Part shown: positions 1 to 10,017 of the stretch, piece after piece
Position numbering within the stretch: the stretch's first letter is position 1
Layout: each line of letters begins with the position of its first letter
NCBI GenBank assembly: GCA_965222655.1
Contig: CBDCUP010000022.1
Span: 1,612,001 to 1,676,000 of the forward strand
DNA: 64,000 nucleotides
Source: CAUZIZ01 sp965222655
GTDB taxonomy: Bacteria; Acidobacteriota; UBA6911; RPQK01; JAJDTT01
Direction of reading: 5' to 3'
Translations under genes and position numbers: made by a program
The notes under the pieces: model-generated
The model's database searches: none
Seen by the model: only the letters and a program-made list of their open reading frames with translations
Told to the model about the DNA's origin: nothing

Positions 1-980
1 CCTTCCTCTTGGATAAAGGCCTGGTAAAGCTGCATGGGCTGCGACATTTCGTCGTCCAGCGGCGTCAACGCCAGGCGGACCTTGACAGTTCGCTCGCCAC
101 CCGGCACGAAGTCGTTGCCAAACAGGGATAGATCGAAAGCACTGTAGTCCACAAACCGGTCGCTTTCCTGCTCGGGGTGATAGCGGGCGCTGATGGCGTA
201 GCAGTCGCCAGGCCGGGACATCAAAACCACCGCCAACTGCTTCTCCGGGTCCGCCATGAAGGCCACCGAATGAGCGTAATGCCGCACCGGACACATCTGG
301 ACACTTGTTATCCAGCGCCCATCGACGCACAACCTGGCGGCGTGCGCGTCTCGAGGAAATACCAGGACCGTAGCGCGGAAAACCTCGCTGAAGGTGGGGA
401 CCACCAAATCGTAGCTGCTCCGGCCGCGCCCCCTCAGGTAGACGTGTGGTTTAAATAGTTGAAAGAAATAGTTGGACAGGAAAAGTTCGTACCCACGGTA
501 CGCCCCCTGCGACTGCACCTTTACCGACAGATCGATCGCGTTGGGCTGCACCACCTCCCAGCGCGCGGTGAGCTCAGCATGGTGCGACTCGGTGGCAGCC
601 CACGTCACTTCCGCCCAATCGTCCCCCGTTTTCATGGTCCGCTCCATGCCTCGTGGCTGCCCCATGACCTGGTTGACCGCCATCAGCTTGAAGAGATTCA
701 GGGCCGAGTAGGGGGTATTGATCACTTGCCTTCCGGTGCGCTTGTCCACCAGTCGGGAGACTCCATGGTATCGTCCCTCCAGACGAATCGTTCCCTCCAT
801 CTCTGGGGTTTCGAAATCCAGGCTGGTGTTCTCGGCCGCTGCGGTGGATACGCCCTGGGAGGCTGTCTCTGCGGCGAACAGAAACGTGGGATTGTGGGAC
901 AGCACACTGACCACGAGAACCACGTTCAAAACCACTGGCCTGACTTGACGGCCTGGCTGTAGGCATGGTGTTAGCTTCAT
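1..980 (-). CDS. Secreted protein of unknown function (3' part outside window)
   Basis: An uninterrupted minus-strand frame starts at ATG 980 and runs off the window edge. The N-terminus (MKLTPCLQ, then a hydrophobic stretch VVLNVVLVVSVL and FLFAAETAS) looks like a signal peptide, so export is inferred. Later residues (RLVDKRTGRQVINTP, LFLSNYFFQLFKPHVYLRG, PGDCYAISARYHPE, FVPGGERTVKVRLALTPLDD) give a beta-rich pattern that I do not recognise. It begins 4 nt after the stop of the SUMF1-domain gene, so the two are probably one transcript. Function unknown. Confidence 0.6.
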   Translation of the reverse strand, partial: MKLTPCLQPGRQVRPVVLNVVLVVSVLSHNPTFLFAAETASQGVSTAAAENTSLDFETPEMEGTIRLEGRYHGVSRLVDKRTGRQVINTPYSALNLFKLMAVNQVMGQPRGMERTMKTGDDWAEVTWAATESHHAELTARWEVVQPNAIDLSVKVQSQGAYRGYELFLSNYFFQLFKPHVYLRGRGRSSYDLVVPTFSEVFRATVLVFPRDAHAARLCVDGRWITSVQMCPVRHYAHSVAFMADPEKQLAVVLMSRPGDCYAISARYHPEQESDRFVDYSAFDLSLFGNDFVPGGERTVKVRLALTPLDDEMSQPMQLYQAFIQEE

Positions 981-984
981 TCCA

Positions 985-2088
985 TTACTCCACAAATCCC
1001 TTGTCCCACTTTTCGCTCTTTTCCTGCCCCGTCGGCTCGCGCAGGGGACGAACGATCCGAAATCCGACGTGTAGGGCATCGGTGTGATACCAAATGCTCT
1101 GGGGAATCTGGGGGTCTTGTTGCTTCCATGATGGGTCGGACTTGCCCCGAGCGGCACTGCGCAGACGATCCGGATCGTCCTCCCACGAGCCTCCGCGGAC
1201 GACGCGCGGGTACCGCTTGGTGGGCACTGCCAAGGGACTGTGGTTTGCCGTCACCACCGGCTGCGAATAAAAGTCGGCGACATTCCCATGCATGTCGTGT
1301 AGTCCCCAGGGGTTTGGCTTCTTCTGGCCGACTTGATGATACTTCAGCTCGTCACTGTTCTCGAAGTACCAGGCATACTCGTCCAGATCGGCCGGATCAT
1401 CGCCAAAGTAGTAGGCTGTGGTTGTGCCGGCCCGACACGCGAATTCCCACTCTGCCTCGGTGGGCAACCGGTAGTAGCGGGCCGTCTTGGCGGATAGCCA
1501 TTGGCAAAACATCGCCGCTGCCAATTGCGTCATGCTGATGGCCGGATAACCTTTTTTGCCCATTCCGAACGTCATATCGGTCCACGGTTCGGTGGGCCGA
1601 GTAACGGCATCAGCTATTTGGTCGCGCCAATTCGCCGGGAGATTGCGTACCTGTCGGCGACGATCGTCCAGGGCGAACATCCACACTTCGTATGCATCCC
1701 AAGTAATTTCACACTTGCTCATCCAAAACGGTTCGAGTTGGACCTGGTGCCGGGGTCCCTCGTCTGGCCGGCGAGCGGCTTCTGAAGCGGGACTGCCCAT
1801 GAGAAACATGCCGCCGGGCAGAGGCAGCATGTCGATCGTTGCCTCCGAGTGTTCAATGACTTCTCGATACGCCTTCATCTCGGCTGGGGATGCGGCATCC
1901 GCACCGGGTACTGGAAGTACAAAGCGAGCCTTCTCCTCCGCTTGCACGGCTGCAGCCAGCGTGATCGCCGAGCATAGAACCCAGGAAACGAAATACCCAA
2001 GTGAGCAACGCGCAGAGACAGATCGCGAATCACCGGGGGACACACGGTGGCACCAATTGCTTTCGCTACCTGTGGTATGTTTCGTCAT
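985..2088 (-). CDS. SUMF1/formylglycine-generating-enzyme-domain protein, exported
   Basis: 367 residues. After an N-terminal hydrophobic segment (about residues 30-50, ending VQAEEKARF) comes a full SUMF1 (FGE-sulfatase) fold: GGMFLMGS, then EITWDAYEVWMF, LPTEAEWEFACRAGT, NPWGLHDMHGNVADF, RVVRGGSWEDDPDRLRSAAR and a terminal VGFRIVRPL. True FGEs carry a catalytic cysteine pair in the segment after RGGSW; I see no Cys there, so copper-dependent formylglycine formation is unlikely and a binding or other enzymatic role is more likely. It precedes the partial secreted unknown by 4 nt. Confidence 0.85.
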   Translation of the reverse strand: MTKHTTGSESNWCHRVSPGDSRSVSARCSLGYFVSWVLCSAITLAAAVQAEEKARFVLPVPGADAASPAEMKAYREVIEHSEATIDMLPLPGGMFLMGSPASEAARRPDEGPRHQVQLEPFWMSKCEITWDAYEVWMFALDDRRRQVRNLPANWRDQIADAVTRPTEPWTDMTFGMGKKGYPAISMTQLAAAMFCQWLSAKTARYYRLPTEAEWEFACRAGTTTAYYFGDDPADLDEYAWYFENSDELKYHQVGQKKPNPWGLHDMHGNVADFYSQPVVTANHSPLAVPTKRYPRVVRGGSWEDDPDRLRSAARGKSDPSWKQQDPQIPQSIWYHTDALHVGFRIVRPLREPTGQEKSEKWDKGFVE

Positions 2089-2435
2089 AGTGGAAGACGT
2101 CCTTGCTCACCGGTGTTCCGTTTCTCCATCTGCGAGCGAGGAAACACTCGAACGCACCACGAACCAGCTGGACGCCGCATGTTTGATCGCCACTTCGCGC
2201 TCCAGGCTGGTGCCCCCGATTCTTCAGATGGTGCAGACTTGACCTCTCCATTCTAAGGTTTTTCACTTTTACGAGCAATGCAAATCTAGCCCGGATTACA
2301 CATGAATTCTCTACTGCAGCGGCGAAAACATCCGCCCTGACTGCGTTGCGCTTCCAGCGGCACCTCGGTGGGCTATACAGGGCTTGTTGCAATATTGCAT
2401 CCAAGGCCCGAACCTGGGTCAATGGGCTTCGCGTT
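2089..2435. other. Gene-free stretch with a decayed repeat
   Basis: No convincing reading frame. Around 2287-2345 it carries TAGCCCGGATT followed by GCGGCGAAAACATCCGCCCTG, which resembles the arms of the 181-bp palindromic element at 61616-61796, so this may be a degenerate copy. Confidence 0.3.
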
Positions 2436-2708
2436 CTAGAGGAATCTCTCGGACCGGGGCATGCCGAGTGCCGTCATACGATTGAGTGCCGAGCACTTGA
2501 TCGCGGCCTCGATCTGCTGATTGGGGAAGGCCCGAGCTGAGAGTTGCCCTCCGAACGCGGTCTTGAATTGCGACATCGCATTCTCTGCCAGACTCTGTCG
2601 AGTGCAGCCACTGGTCTTTCGCCAGCCATACCGGCCTTGGACCTGGATCGATCGTAAGGTAGAGTCTCGAGCCACTCGCCAGGGTGGTGGGTCTGCCTCC
2701 AGGCTCAT
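2436..2708 (-). pseudogene. IS5-type transposase, C-terminal remnant
   Basis: About 90 codons on the minus strand contain YGWRKTSGCTRQSLAENAMS followed by QFKTAFGGQLSAR and a final ALNRMTALGMPRSERFL. This is the usual end of IS5-family DDE transposases (R-S-L-A-E-N-x-M-x-x-F-K, then M-T-x-L-G-M-P). The catalytic N-terminal two thirds are missing and no matching termini were found. A relic. Confidence 0.6.
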
Positions 2709-2876
2709 GCGGATGCGTGCTTTCGCTTGTCAGATTTGATCGCCATCGAGGGACCGGAAACGGTAGAGTAAGGATGTGGCGCGGTGGTCTAAGGTTCGGC
2801 CTATCTGTTACCGCCCCTTTCGTCTGGCGGTGCCTCAATAGCCGGACCATCACTCCGTTTCCACATCCTCCTCATC

Positions 2877-3238
2877 GAACCGGACAGGCGGAACTACCGC
2901 ATCCGGCTCTCGGACAAGACTCACGCCTTCACCCACGGCTCGCCGCGCCCAAGTTGGGTCAGGCGCACGAGCCCAAAGTGCCCGTAGAGGTGCGAGAGTG
3001 GATACGTCCCGCCCCTGCGTCCCCTGACCTTGTACTTGTGGCACAGCCACCGGCGAAACCGCGGAGCGGTGTAGTTGTCCAGCACCCAGTAGGCGCGGTT
3101 CAACTGCTGCACCAACTCCGTGGTCTTGCGCCAGTTCACCCAGCCACCGCTGAAGCGATAGATGGGCTCAGCCTTCGCTTTCGCGTGTAATGCTCTCTGC
3201 AGTTTCTGAACCCTTTTCGGAGTTGATAGGTTGCCCAA
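2877..3238 (-). pseudogene. Group II intron remnant: maturase end plus domain V
   Basis: Minus-strand codons 3238-2921 encode VQKLQRALHAKAKAEPIYRF, YWVLDNYTAPRFRRWLCHKY, the maturase/thumb segment of group II intron reverse transcriptases; the RT palm is gone. Just downstream (2909-2877, minus) lies a domain V-like hairpin beginning GAGCCGGATGCGG and ending CCTGTCCGGTTC. Together these are the 3' end of a dead intron in the same orientation as the next remnant. Confidence 0.65.
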
Positions 3239-3368
3239 TCTCCTGGTCCCTTCACTACGTCCTGCATTCGTCTTGAACTAAGGCTCCTTCCCTCCACCGG
3301 CATTACCCGGCTTCCTCGGTGTCGGGTCGGAGGAGGCGCGCCGTGGCGCTGGCCTCCGTCCGCCGCTC

Positions 3369-3402
3369 AAACTGGACGTGCGGTTTTCCCGCATCCAGCT
3401 TT
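3369..3402 (-). ncRNA. Group II intron domain V of the adjacent RT remnant
   Basis: Read on the minus strand the sequence is AAGCTGGATGCGGGAAAACC then GCACGTCCAGTTT, a typical 34-nt domain V: lower stem, two-base bulge, upper stem and GNRA-type loop. It lies about 15 bp past the stop of the reverse transcriptase reading frame, as expected for the catalytic 3' end of its intron. Confidence 0.65.
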
Positions 3403-3415
3403 CACAAAGGCGCGT

Positions 3416-4510
3416 CTATTGACGTGACTGCAAGGAAGGAATCAGTGAGACGAGATTGACCAGACCTAGCTCGCCATAGAGCTTGCGCTCCGGCAGGCTC
3501 TTCCAGCCGCAACAACGCCAACGTTTGTGGCGATGCGACCAGAGGCGCTGCACTATCCAGCGGTCCAGACGATGGAAGAGCGTGCGGACTTGGGCCTTGT
3601 GGTAATACAAACCCCAGCCGCGAATGACCGGATTGATCTGCTCGATCAGCTCCTGTGTACTCACCGGAGCCTTTCGCCGCGTGCGTTGCCGAATCTGATC
3701 CCGAAAGTGCTGGATCGACTTCTGTCGGGGGTACGCGTAGAGGCTACCCGCTCGGGTGCCGCTGCGGATCTGCTCGCCCGCCAACCGCATGGATCGGCTG
3801 CCGCGCTTGATCTTGTACCCCAGAAACTCGAAGCCATGCCTGGCATGGACAATCCGAGTCTTCTCCTGATTGAGAGTCAGCCCCAGCTCCTTGAGAATCT
3901 TCGTGGCTACGGCCAACACCCGCCGAGCTTCCGCCCGACTGCGGCACGTGACGACCCAGTCGTCTGCGTACCGTGTCAACTCAAAGCCGCGGCGACGCAT
4001 CTCCCGGTCAAACGGAGTCAAAAGGACGTTGCTGAGCAGGGGTGAAACCACCCCTCCCTGCGGGGTTCCCTGCTCGGTGGCAAGTCGACGTCCTTCCACC
4101 ATGCATCCGGCTTTGAGCATGCTTCCGATCAGACGCAGGACACGTCCGTCCGAAACTCGCTGCGCTACCAGGGTAACCAGCTTGTCGTGATCCACCGACC
4201 CAAAGAAGTCCTTCAAGTCGGCGTCTACGATCCACTCGCGTCCCTCCTGCAGCTCCCGCCAGATCTTTCGCAGGGCGTCCTTGGCCGATCTTCCCCGCCG
4301 GTATCCAAAGCTGGCATCATCGAACACCGGCTCGAAAATCGGTTCCAGCCGGTTCAGCAGCGCCTGCTGGCACACTCGATCATAGATGGTCGGAATGCCT
4401 AAAGGGCGAAACTTCCCCGGCTGACCTGGCTTCGGGATCAAACGTTGTCGCACCGGAAGAGGTCGATAGCTATCGCTCTTGAGCTCTTCATCAATAGGAC
4501 TTTCCTTTTG
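3416..4510 (-). pseudogene. Group II intron reverse transcriptase/maturase, 5'-truncated
   Basis: The frame holds IPKPGQPGKFRPLGIPT, the active-site YADDWVVTC, QGTPQGGVVSPLLSNVLL and a maturase end with WGLYYHKAQVRTLFHRLD, so palm and thumb domains are complete from about RT block 1 on. An internal GTG at 4453 could act as start (345 codons), but the frame continues upstream through SPIDEELKSDSYRPLPVRQR to a stop near 4518, and the N-terminal RT-0 region is absent. The 5' half of the intron is lost. Confidence 0.75.
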
Positions 4511-4692
4511 GATTGAGTTCTAGGAAAGAGGGTAGAAACACCCGAAAGGAGCCCAAAAGGGGCTGAAATGAGGTGGATGGGGAAATCGAAGGGGATCCAG
4601 AGGATTGAGATCGTGTAACGGGGGTGGGAGCGGAGGCGAGGCGATGCCAAAGGGCCGGTCGAGAGGGAAAACAGACACAAGGATATTGCAAG

Positions 4693-4722
4693 CCCACTGA
4701 AGAGCTCGAGCTCTTCAGTGGG
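4693..4722. repeat. Perfect 30-bp palindrome at the end of the IS91-type transposase
   Basis: Two exact 15-base arms (CCCACTGAAGAGCTC and its complement) meet without a loop, and the transposase stop codon (4715-4717, minus strand) lies inside it. IS91-like rolling-circle elements have a hairpin at the origin end downstream of the transposase, so this may be the oriIS hairpin; a transcription stop is the alternative. The 180 bp on its far side (4511-4692) hold no recognisable gene. Confidence 0.55.
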
Positions 4723-6013
4723 GCCAGTCCGGAACCTCGTCCCAGAAGAGCGTTGAAGACCGCCGCAGGAGCCGACGTGAGTCGTCGGAGGCTCGAACGG
4801 CTTGAGCCCGCTGGGGAGAAAGTTCCGCCAGAAAGTGTTGCAGCTTTTGCGGAAACAACCGGGGTGGGGGCGCCCGTTGCAGCCCTTGCCCCTGCTTCAA
4901 ATGCGCCAGAATCCGGCGGATCACATGAGGCTGCTCGATCACCGCGATCACGCGCAGAGAGCCGCCGCAACCCCAGCGCAAGGGATCGACGTCATAGATC
5001 TTGCGGAGCAGACGAGCCCAGCTGCGCCGGCGCCGGCGGCTGAAGCGCTCGGCCGCGGACTCCTGCTCGGCGGAGCGGTCCTCGGAGAGCGGGCCGTGGA
5101 CGGCTTTCTGCTGCTGCCGTCGTTTTCCACGTGAGGCGCTAGCGTAACGGCCCTAGTAGCGAACCTGGTGTTCGTTGCGATCAGGGATGTGCGAGCAGAC
5201 CCGGGCCATCCAGTCCAGGGCATCCAGGGACTGCAGCGTCCCCTTGCCGGTGCGGTAGAGGATCTGGCCGCGATCGCTCTGATAGTCGAGGCGGGAGGCG
5301 GCGAAACTGGGACGTCGAATGGTGGCGGCCAGACGCTCCAGAGCCGGGCGATCCTCGGGGGGAACGGGTCGAGAGCAGTAGACCCCAAATCCGGAGGGAG
5401 ACCAGGCGCGCAACTTCTGGGCGAACTCCGGACTGAGTCGATGCCGGGCCACCATCATCTCCAAGACCCGGTGCTGGAACAGGCGGCTGAGCAGAGGGGA
5501 GTCGAAGCCGTCGATCGAGACCTCACGGCCGTCCCGATTCCAGGCCGTGTCGCTGAGGAGCCCATGGAGGTGAGCGTGAGGTCGCAAGTTGTCTCCCCAG
5601 GTCTGGATAGTGAGGATGGCCCCGGGAACCGAGCCGGGCCCCAAGCGGCTGGCGACGTAGTCTCGGAGGCTGGCCCAGGCGCAGCGGCAGAGCTCTCCCA
5701 GGAGCTTACGGTCTTTGCAGAAGGCCGGGCGTAGGACTTTGGGAATCGTCCACACCAGCTGCCGGTGGTCCACTTCCTCTAGCAACTGCTCCCGGCAACA
5801 GTCGGAGCAGCGCAGGCGAGCAAATCCATGCCGCAGGATCCCACGCTGGAGGAAACGCTCGACGGTTTTCTCCACCACCGGACGCCAGGGCCCATAGTCT
5901 CTCTCGTAGAAGTAGGGATAGGCCTCCTTGAACTCTCCCCAGTAGTCCTCCAGACACCGGTAGAAGGCGGTATGCTCGGGATGGCGGGGCCGGTAGGGGC
6001 CAGCGAGGGGCAT
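4715..6013 (-). pseudogene. IS91-type (Y2 family) transposase with premature stop
   Basis: Reading frame from ATG 6013: an N-terminal zinc-binding region (LRCSDCCREQLL), then HRQLVWTIPKVLRPAFC, the HUH motif as DNLRPHAHLHGLL, and after GFGVYCSRPV the end VRY. A TAG at 5155-5153 stops it, but the same frame continues for about 145 codons (GRYASASRGKRR, IYDVDPLRWGCGGSLRVIAV, end 4715). In relatives this junction reads VRYYG, so the TAG most simply replaces a Tyr codon. A stop TAG just upstream fixes the start at 6013. Rolling-circle transposition is inferred from the family. Confidence 0.8.
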
Positions 6014-6152
6014 GCCCTACCGGAAACGTTTGCCGGAGCGAATCTACGAGGTTCAAATCGGATCACGACCTCTGGCTCTGTCAGATCGCTGCGGCTGCAG
6101 GAGCCCTCTTTCCTAATCTCTTCCAGCCGTTCCCCTCTCTCACCCCCGCGTC

Positions 6153-8690
6153 CTACCCAGCGATTCGAAAGGCGTAGAGTCGTGCTTCCTTCACCACGAC
6201 GCGCAGCCTGACGACGCGCCGATTCACCTCCTCCAGCCGAGCCCGCTTCCAGCGGACGACATGGCCCACCCTGTCTCCCGAGAAGGGAACGCAGTCCTCC
6301 AGGCGCAGCTCGGGAAAGGGGTTTCCCTCGGCATCCTGGACTTCCACCCGGATGCTGCCCCCCGGATCCGTCTGGCCATTCAGGACGAGTCGAGTCCCCT
6401 CTACGACGAGAGGCAGGGTCGTGAACTCGCCTTTGGAAGCATCCGGCTCCACATGGGCCAGCCTTCCCGCCTTGCATCGGGACAGCCCGGGAAGCACGAC
6501 GTGGCGCCGGGTCTCGCGGTAGAAGTCCTCCCAGCTGGTGAAGAATGGGGCCAGCTGGAAGTAGGGAAACTTCTTCTTGAACTCTTCCAGCGTATCCGCC
6601 GTCAGATAGCCCCCCAGCATGTACCGGGCGTTCTTTCCCCAGAACGGGAAGAACCACTCCTCCTCCCCATCGGCGTTCACCACTGCCTGGTAGTTCGCGA
6701 GCCCGCCCCAGCTCGTATTCCAGCTGCCCACGGGGTCGCCCTCCAGCAACGGCTTGCGGTTGGCCCCGAACTGGCTCCAGTGGATGAGATCCCGACTCCA
6801 GATCAGATGCTGGTGGATCCTCTGCTGGGCCAGATCCCATCGGAGTACGGCTCCCAGGAAGAGCTGACCGTCGGTATCGCTCACCTCCCGGCCTGCGGGC
6901 TTCAGGAAGCCGAATCCGTACAGGGTTGTTCCCGGAGGATCGTGCTCGTCGGGCACCAGCATGTGGCGGCGCTGCCAGTGGATGCCGTCGCGGGTCCAGA
7001 CCACGGCCCGGGTCCGAATGGCCGCCACCCGGTGCCAGAGATAGTAGGGCAGCCCGTTGGGGGGATAGGCGGGAGAATCGGGCCGGAAGTAGTAGAAGAA
7101 GGTCTTGCTGGGACGGTGGTAGTACGTGGACGTGGAGCGCCCCTGGGGCTGAAACAGGGAAAAGGAGTCTCCTTCGAAGGGATAGGTGGAGGCCCGCTCG
7201 TTGGTGTGGATCAGGTGCATGCCCCGAGCCCCGGTGAGAACGGGTTTGGGCGTCAGAGCCAGGAAGAGATCTCCCCTTCGCTCGAAGCCCCAGAACTCCC
7301 GGTGCCGGGGGCGAAAGCTCCCCAGGAACTGCTCGTCGGGCTCCATGCTTGCCCGCAGAAACACGCGGAAAACGAAGTTGTCCATCTCCACCGGTCCGTC
7401 CCGCTCGGGATCGTAGAAGCGGTAGCGATACTTGCTGGGGAGGGGACGCTCCTTGACGGGAAGGGGAAAGCTGTCGAACTCTCCCGAGAGGAGGAACCCC
7501 TCCTTGGACCGATCCCGGAGGATGTTGTTGCGGCGGGACCCCTGGTAGTCCACCAGGCCCAGCTCCGGCTTCTCCCAGTGGACGCCGTCAGAGGAGACCG
7601 TCAGACACAGGTAGCGGACGGTAACACTGGTGAGGGTCGACCGCACACCCATCTTCCAGAGGCGCTCATCCTCCGTCAGGGGCCCGGCATAGTAGGTGGC
7701 CCGGAACTGACGCGCTTCCTGGTCGTACCAGAAGGACTCCAGACGGATCCGATCGGGCCCCTGCTCCCAGGGCCGATCCAGCTCTGCTATAGGGCCATCG
7801 GAGACGATCTCCAGCTGATCCGGCGCGAATTTGAGGCCGGATGAAGAATCGAAGATCCATCCGTCCAGAAGGTATTGGGGGACCTGTGCGATGCGCAGCG
7901 GATTCTGGGGCCGTGGAGGCCGGTGCGGCGTCTCCATGAAGAACTGGCGCACCAGATAGGGGCCGACGGCTCTACCGCGCTGCTGGACCCGGACTCGGAG
8001 CCAGTACTCGCCCCGGGGCCAGGCCTCGCCGTCGAAGCTGTGTCGCTGAACCCGGCCATCCAGATCCAAACGCAAGGGGCCGGCGAGTCGCTGCCCCTCT
8101 CCCGGACGGACCACGTCCACCTCGACGACACAGTTCTTCACCCGTTCCTGGATGGTCCGGATGGTGAAACCCACCCGGGTCTCGTCGATGAATGCGGGGC
8201 GCAGGGGAGAGCACTCGATGAACTGCCTCAAGGAGTCCACCTGTGCCAGCTTCTGGCCACCGATCTCGCCGAAGAACTCGTTGGGATCCAGCTCCTTTGT
8301 GCCCCTTCCCAACACTTGTCCATCGGACTTCAGAGTGACCTCGAACCGGTACGATCCCATGCCCCAGTCCTTAGGTTCGGAGGGTAGGGGAGCGTACCGG
8401 CCCTCATCCACCAGCGGATAGAGAATGACCAGTTCCCCCCGCTGGCCAGAGCGTCGAGCCGTGGTCTCGAGCTGCTGCTGGAAACCATAGGGTTGAACGA
8501 TCGACACACGGGCCTGGGCCGTCTCTGCCTGGAACCCCCTCGGCCAGCTGAATGACAGCGCCTGCTGGAAGTAGTCTCGGTGCCCCAGCTCCAAACTCAG
8601 CTCCGGAGCCGAACTCGCGACCTCGGCCAGCAAACCCATGGATGCCGTCTGTTGCATCCATCTTCGACGGGACAGTCTCTGCCTTCTCAT
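6153..8690 (-). CDS. Large exported protein with a glycoside-hydrolase-like beta-propeller
   Basis: 845 codons. The N-terminus RRRWMQQTASMGLLAEVASS is Tat-like (twin Arg, modest hydrophobic run). Residues from about 270 on show repeated blade-type motifs typical of five-bladed GH32/43/62-like propellers: LTVSSDGVHWEKPELGLVDY, VVWTRDGIHWQRRHML, LIWSRDLIHWSQFGANR, and WGGLANYQAVVNADGEEEWF. Conserved D-G-x-H-W units mark sugar-binding propellers, so a carbohydrate-active role is probable, but catalytic acids were not assigned. A C-terminal beta domain (VVEGTRLVLNGQTDPGGSIR) follows. No operon partner is obvious. Confidence 0.6.
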   Translation of the reverse strand: MRRQRLSRRRWMQQTASMGLLAEVASSAPELSLELGHRDYFQQALSFSWPRGFQAETAQARVSIVQPYGFQQQLETTARRSGQRGELVILYPLVDEGRYAPLPSEPKDWGMGSYRFEVTLKSDGQVLGRGTKELDPNEFFGEIGGQKLAQVDSLRQFIECSPLRPAFIDETRVGFTIRTIQERVKNCVVEVDVVRPGEGQRLAGPLRLDLDGRVQRHSFDGEAWPRGEYWLRVRVQQRGRAVGPYLVRQFFMETPHRPPRPQNPLRIAQVPQYLLDGWIFDSSSGLKFAPDQLEIVSDGPIAELDRPWEQGPDRIRLESFWYDQEARQFRATYYAGPLTEDERLWKMGVRSTLTSVTVRYLCLTVSSDGVHWEKPELGLVDYQGSRRNNILRDRSKEGFLLSGEFDSFPLPVKERPLPSKYRYRFYDPERDGPVEMDNFVFRVFLRASMEPDEQFLGSFRPRHREFWGFERRGDLFLALTPKPVLTGARGMHLIHTNERASTYPFEGDSFSLFQPQGRSTSTYYHRPSKTFFYYFRPDSPAYPPNGLPYYLWHRVAAIRTRAVVWTRDGIHWQRRHMLVPDEHDPPGTTLYGFGFLKPAGREVSDTDGQLFLGAVLRWDLAQQRIHQHLIWSRDLIHWSQFGANRKPLLEGDPVGSWNTSWGGLANYQAVVNADGEEEWFFPFWGKNARYMLGGYLTADTLEEFKKKFPYFQLAPFFTSWEDFYRETRRHVVLPGLSRCKAGRLAHVEPDASKGEFTTLPLVVEGTRLVLNGQTDPGGSIRVEVQDAEGNPFPELRLEDCVPFSGDRVGHVVRWKRARLEEVNRRVVRLRVVVKEARLYAFRIAG

Positions 8691-8758
8691 GATGGGTTCA
8701 GCTCCCTCAAGGATGCCTCCATGGTGCCGACCGACCCGGCAGCCTCGATCCCGTCCTC

Positions 8759-9811
8759 CTAGCGTGCATTTCCGTCGACAACCTCTTTTGCCACATTAGC
8801 GACGAATTCTACGTCTTCGTCGCTAATCCCGTAGTGCGTGATGAACTTGACCGCTCGATTGTCGAGGACCATCACGCCGACTCCCTTTTCTTCGACTTGA
8901 GCGGCAAAGTCGTGCGGCGACATGTCGTCGACTTCGACTCGGACAATGTTTGTTTGGACGGTGGCCATGTCCAACGTAAGACCTGGACTCTGCGCAAGCA
9001 GCTCAGCGAGCTTTCTCGCGCGCGCATGATCTTCCGGCAACCGGTCCACCATGGTCTCGAGGGCCACGATCGCACCGGCCGCCAGAAAACCCGCCTTGTG
9101 GATCGAGTGAGAACCGAGCATCTTGTGGTTGTCTCGCGATTCCGAAATGAAGTTCTTCGACCCGCATAGCATCGCACCGAACGGTGCTCCCAGCCCCTTG
9201 TTCAGCGAAAGGCTCAGCACGTCGACATCCGCTACCATTTCGCTTAGCGCTACGTTGTGCGCAGCGGCAGCATTGAACAGACGCGCCCCGTCAACAAACA
9301 GCTTGGCATTATGTTTGTGAGCAACCTCCGCCGTCCGTGAGACGTAGCTGGGAGGCAACGCCACGCCGCCACAAACGTTGTGCGAATTCTCTAGGCATAC
9401 AACGGCTGTCTTGGGTCTCATGCCGTATCGTTGTTCCTGAATTGCGGCGTCGATTGCTGCGGGGTCCATCTCGCCGAGTTTGTTTCCGAGCAACATGCGC
9501 GGCGAGCTGCCCGTCAAGCGCGGGATATTCTGCTCGACCCACCACAAATGACACCGGCTCTCCATGATGACCTGATCGCCACTGTTGCAAAGTCCCATCA
9601 TCGCCAGCAAGTTGGCGCAGTTAGTCGTGGGAACGAACACGCTCGCCTCTTTTCCCGTCAGATCAGCAACCATCGCCTCAAGCCGATTGACATTCTCGTC
9701 TTCGCCAAGAAGCGGCCAGCCAATCACCGCACGGCGCATCGCGTCCCACATCGCATCGGTTGCGACATTTACCCATTCGCTACGTGTGTTCACTCGAAGT
9801 GGCTTCGTCAT
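8759..9811 (-). CDS. Low-specificity L-threonine aldolase family PLP enzyme
   Basis: About 350 codons from ATG 9811; an upstream ATG at 9868 would add 19 residues (RRSVETAVCLPTPTR) that do not fit the family. Matches include NRLEAMVADLTGKEASVFVP, the cofactor loop VCLENSHNVCGG, LFVDGARLFNAAAAHNVAL and LSLSLNKGLGAPFGAMLCG, whose Lys is the expected Schiff-base residue. The family cleaves L-threonine or allo-threonine to glycine and acetaldehyde in the cytoplasm. Related beta-eliminating lyases have the same fold, so substrate is not certain. Confidence 0.75.
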   Translation of the reverse strand: MTKPLRVNTRSEWVNVATDAMWDAMRRAVIGWPLLGEDENVNRLEAMVADLTGKEASVFVPTTNCANLLAMMGLCNSGDQVIMESRCHLWWVEQNIPRLTGSSPRMLLGNKLGEMDPAAIDAAIQEQRYGMRPKTAVVCLENSHNVCGGVALPPSYVSRTAEVAHKHNAKLFVDGARLFNAAAAHNVALSEMVADVDVLSLSLNKGLGAPFGAMLCGSKNFISESRDNHKMLGSHSIHKAGFLAAGAIVALETMVDRLPEDHARARKLAELLAQSPGLTLDMATVQTNIVRVEVDDMSPHDFAAQVEEKGVGVMVLDNRAVKFITHYGISDEDVEFVANVAKEVVDGNAR

Positions 9812-10017
9812 GCTATGCATCCGAGTTGGAGTTGGGAGACAGACTGCGGTTTCAACCGATCGACGCAACCCATTGTTTCCGGGACGGTCTTTGCAGCGAC
9901 GGCGCCTCGCTAACCTGAGTCAGATCCGTTATTGGAACTCAGCTTGTCGCACAGTAGCATAGGCGACAGCTTTGGGACTACGATGGCTGCGAACGGCACC
10001 CTCTTTGGAGAGTTCAA

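Noticed and set aside
4948..5388. A 146-codon open frame overlapping the IS91-type transposase
   Set aside because: Wrong frame; the correct frame continues through the TAG with clear family residues on both sides.
6261..7844. A 527-codon open frame on the plus strand
   Set aside because: Antisense to the 845-codon propeller protein, with composition (Gly, Pro, Val rich) typical of the shadow of a high-GC gene.
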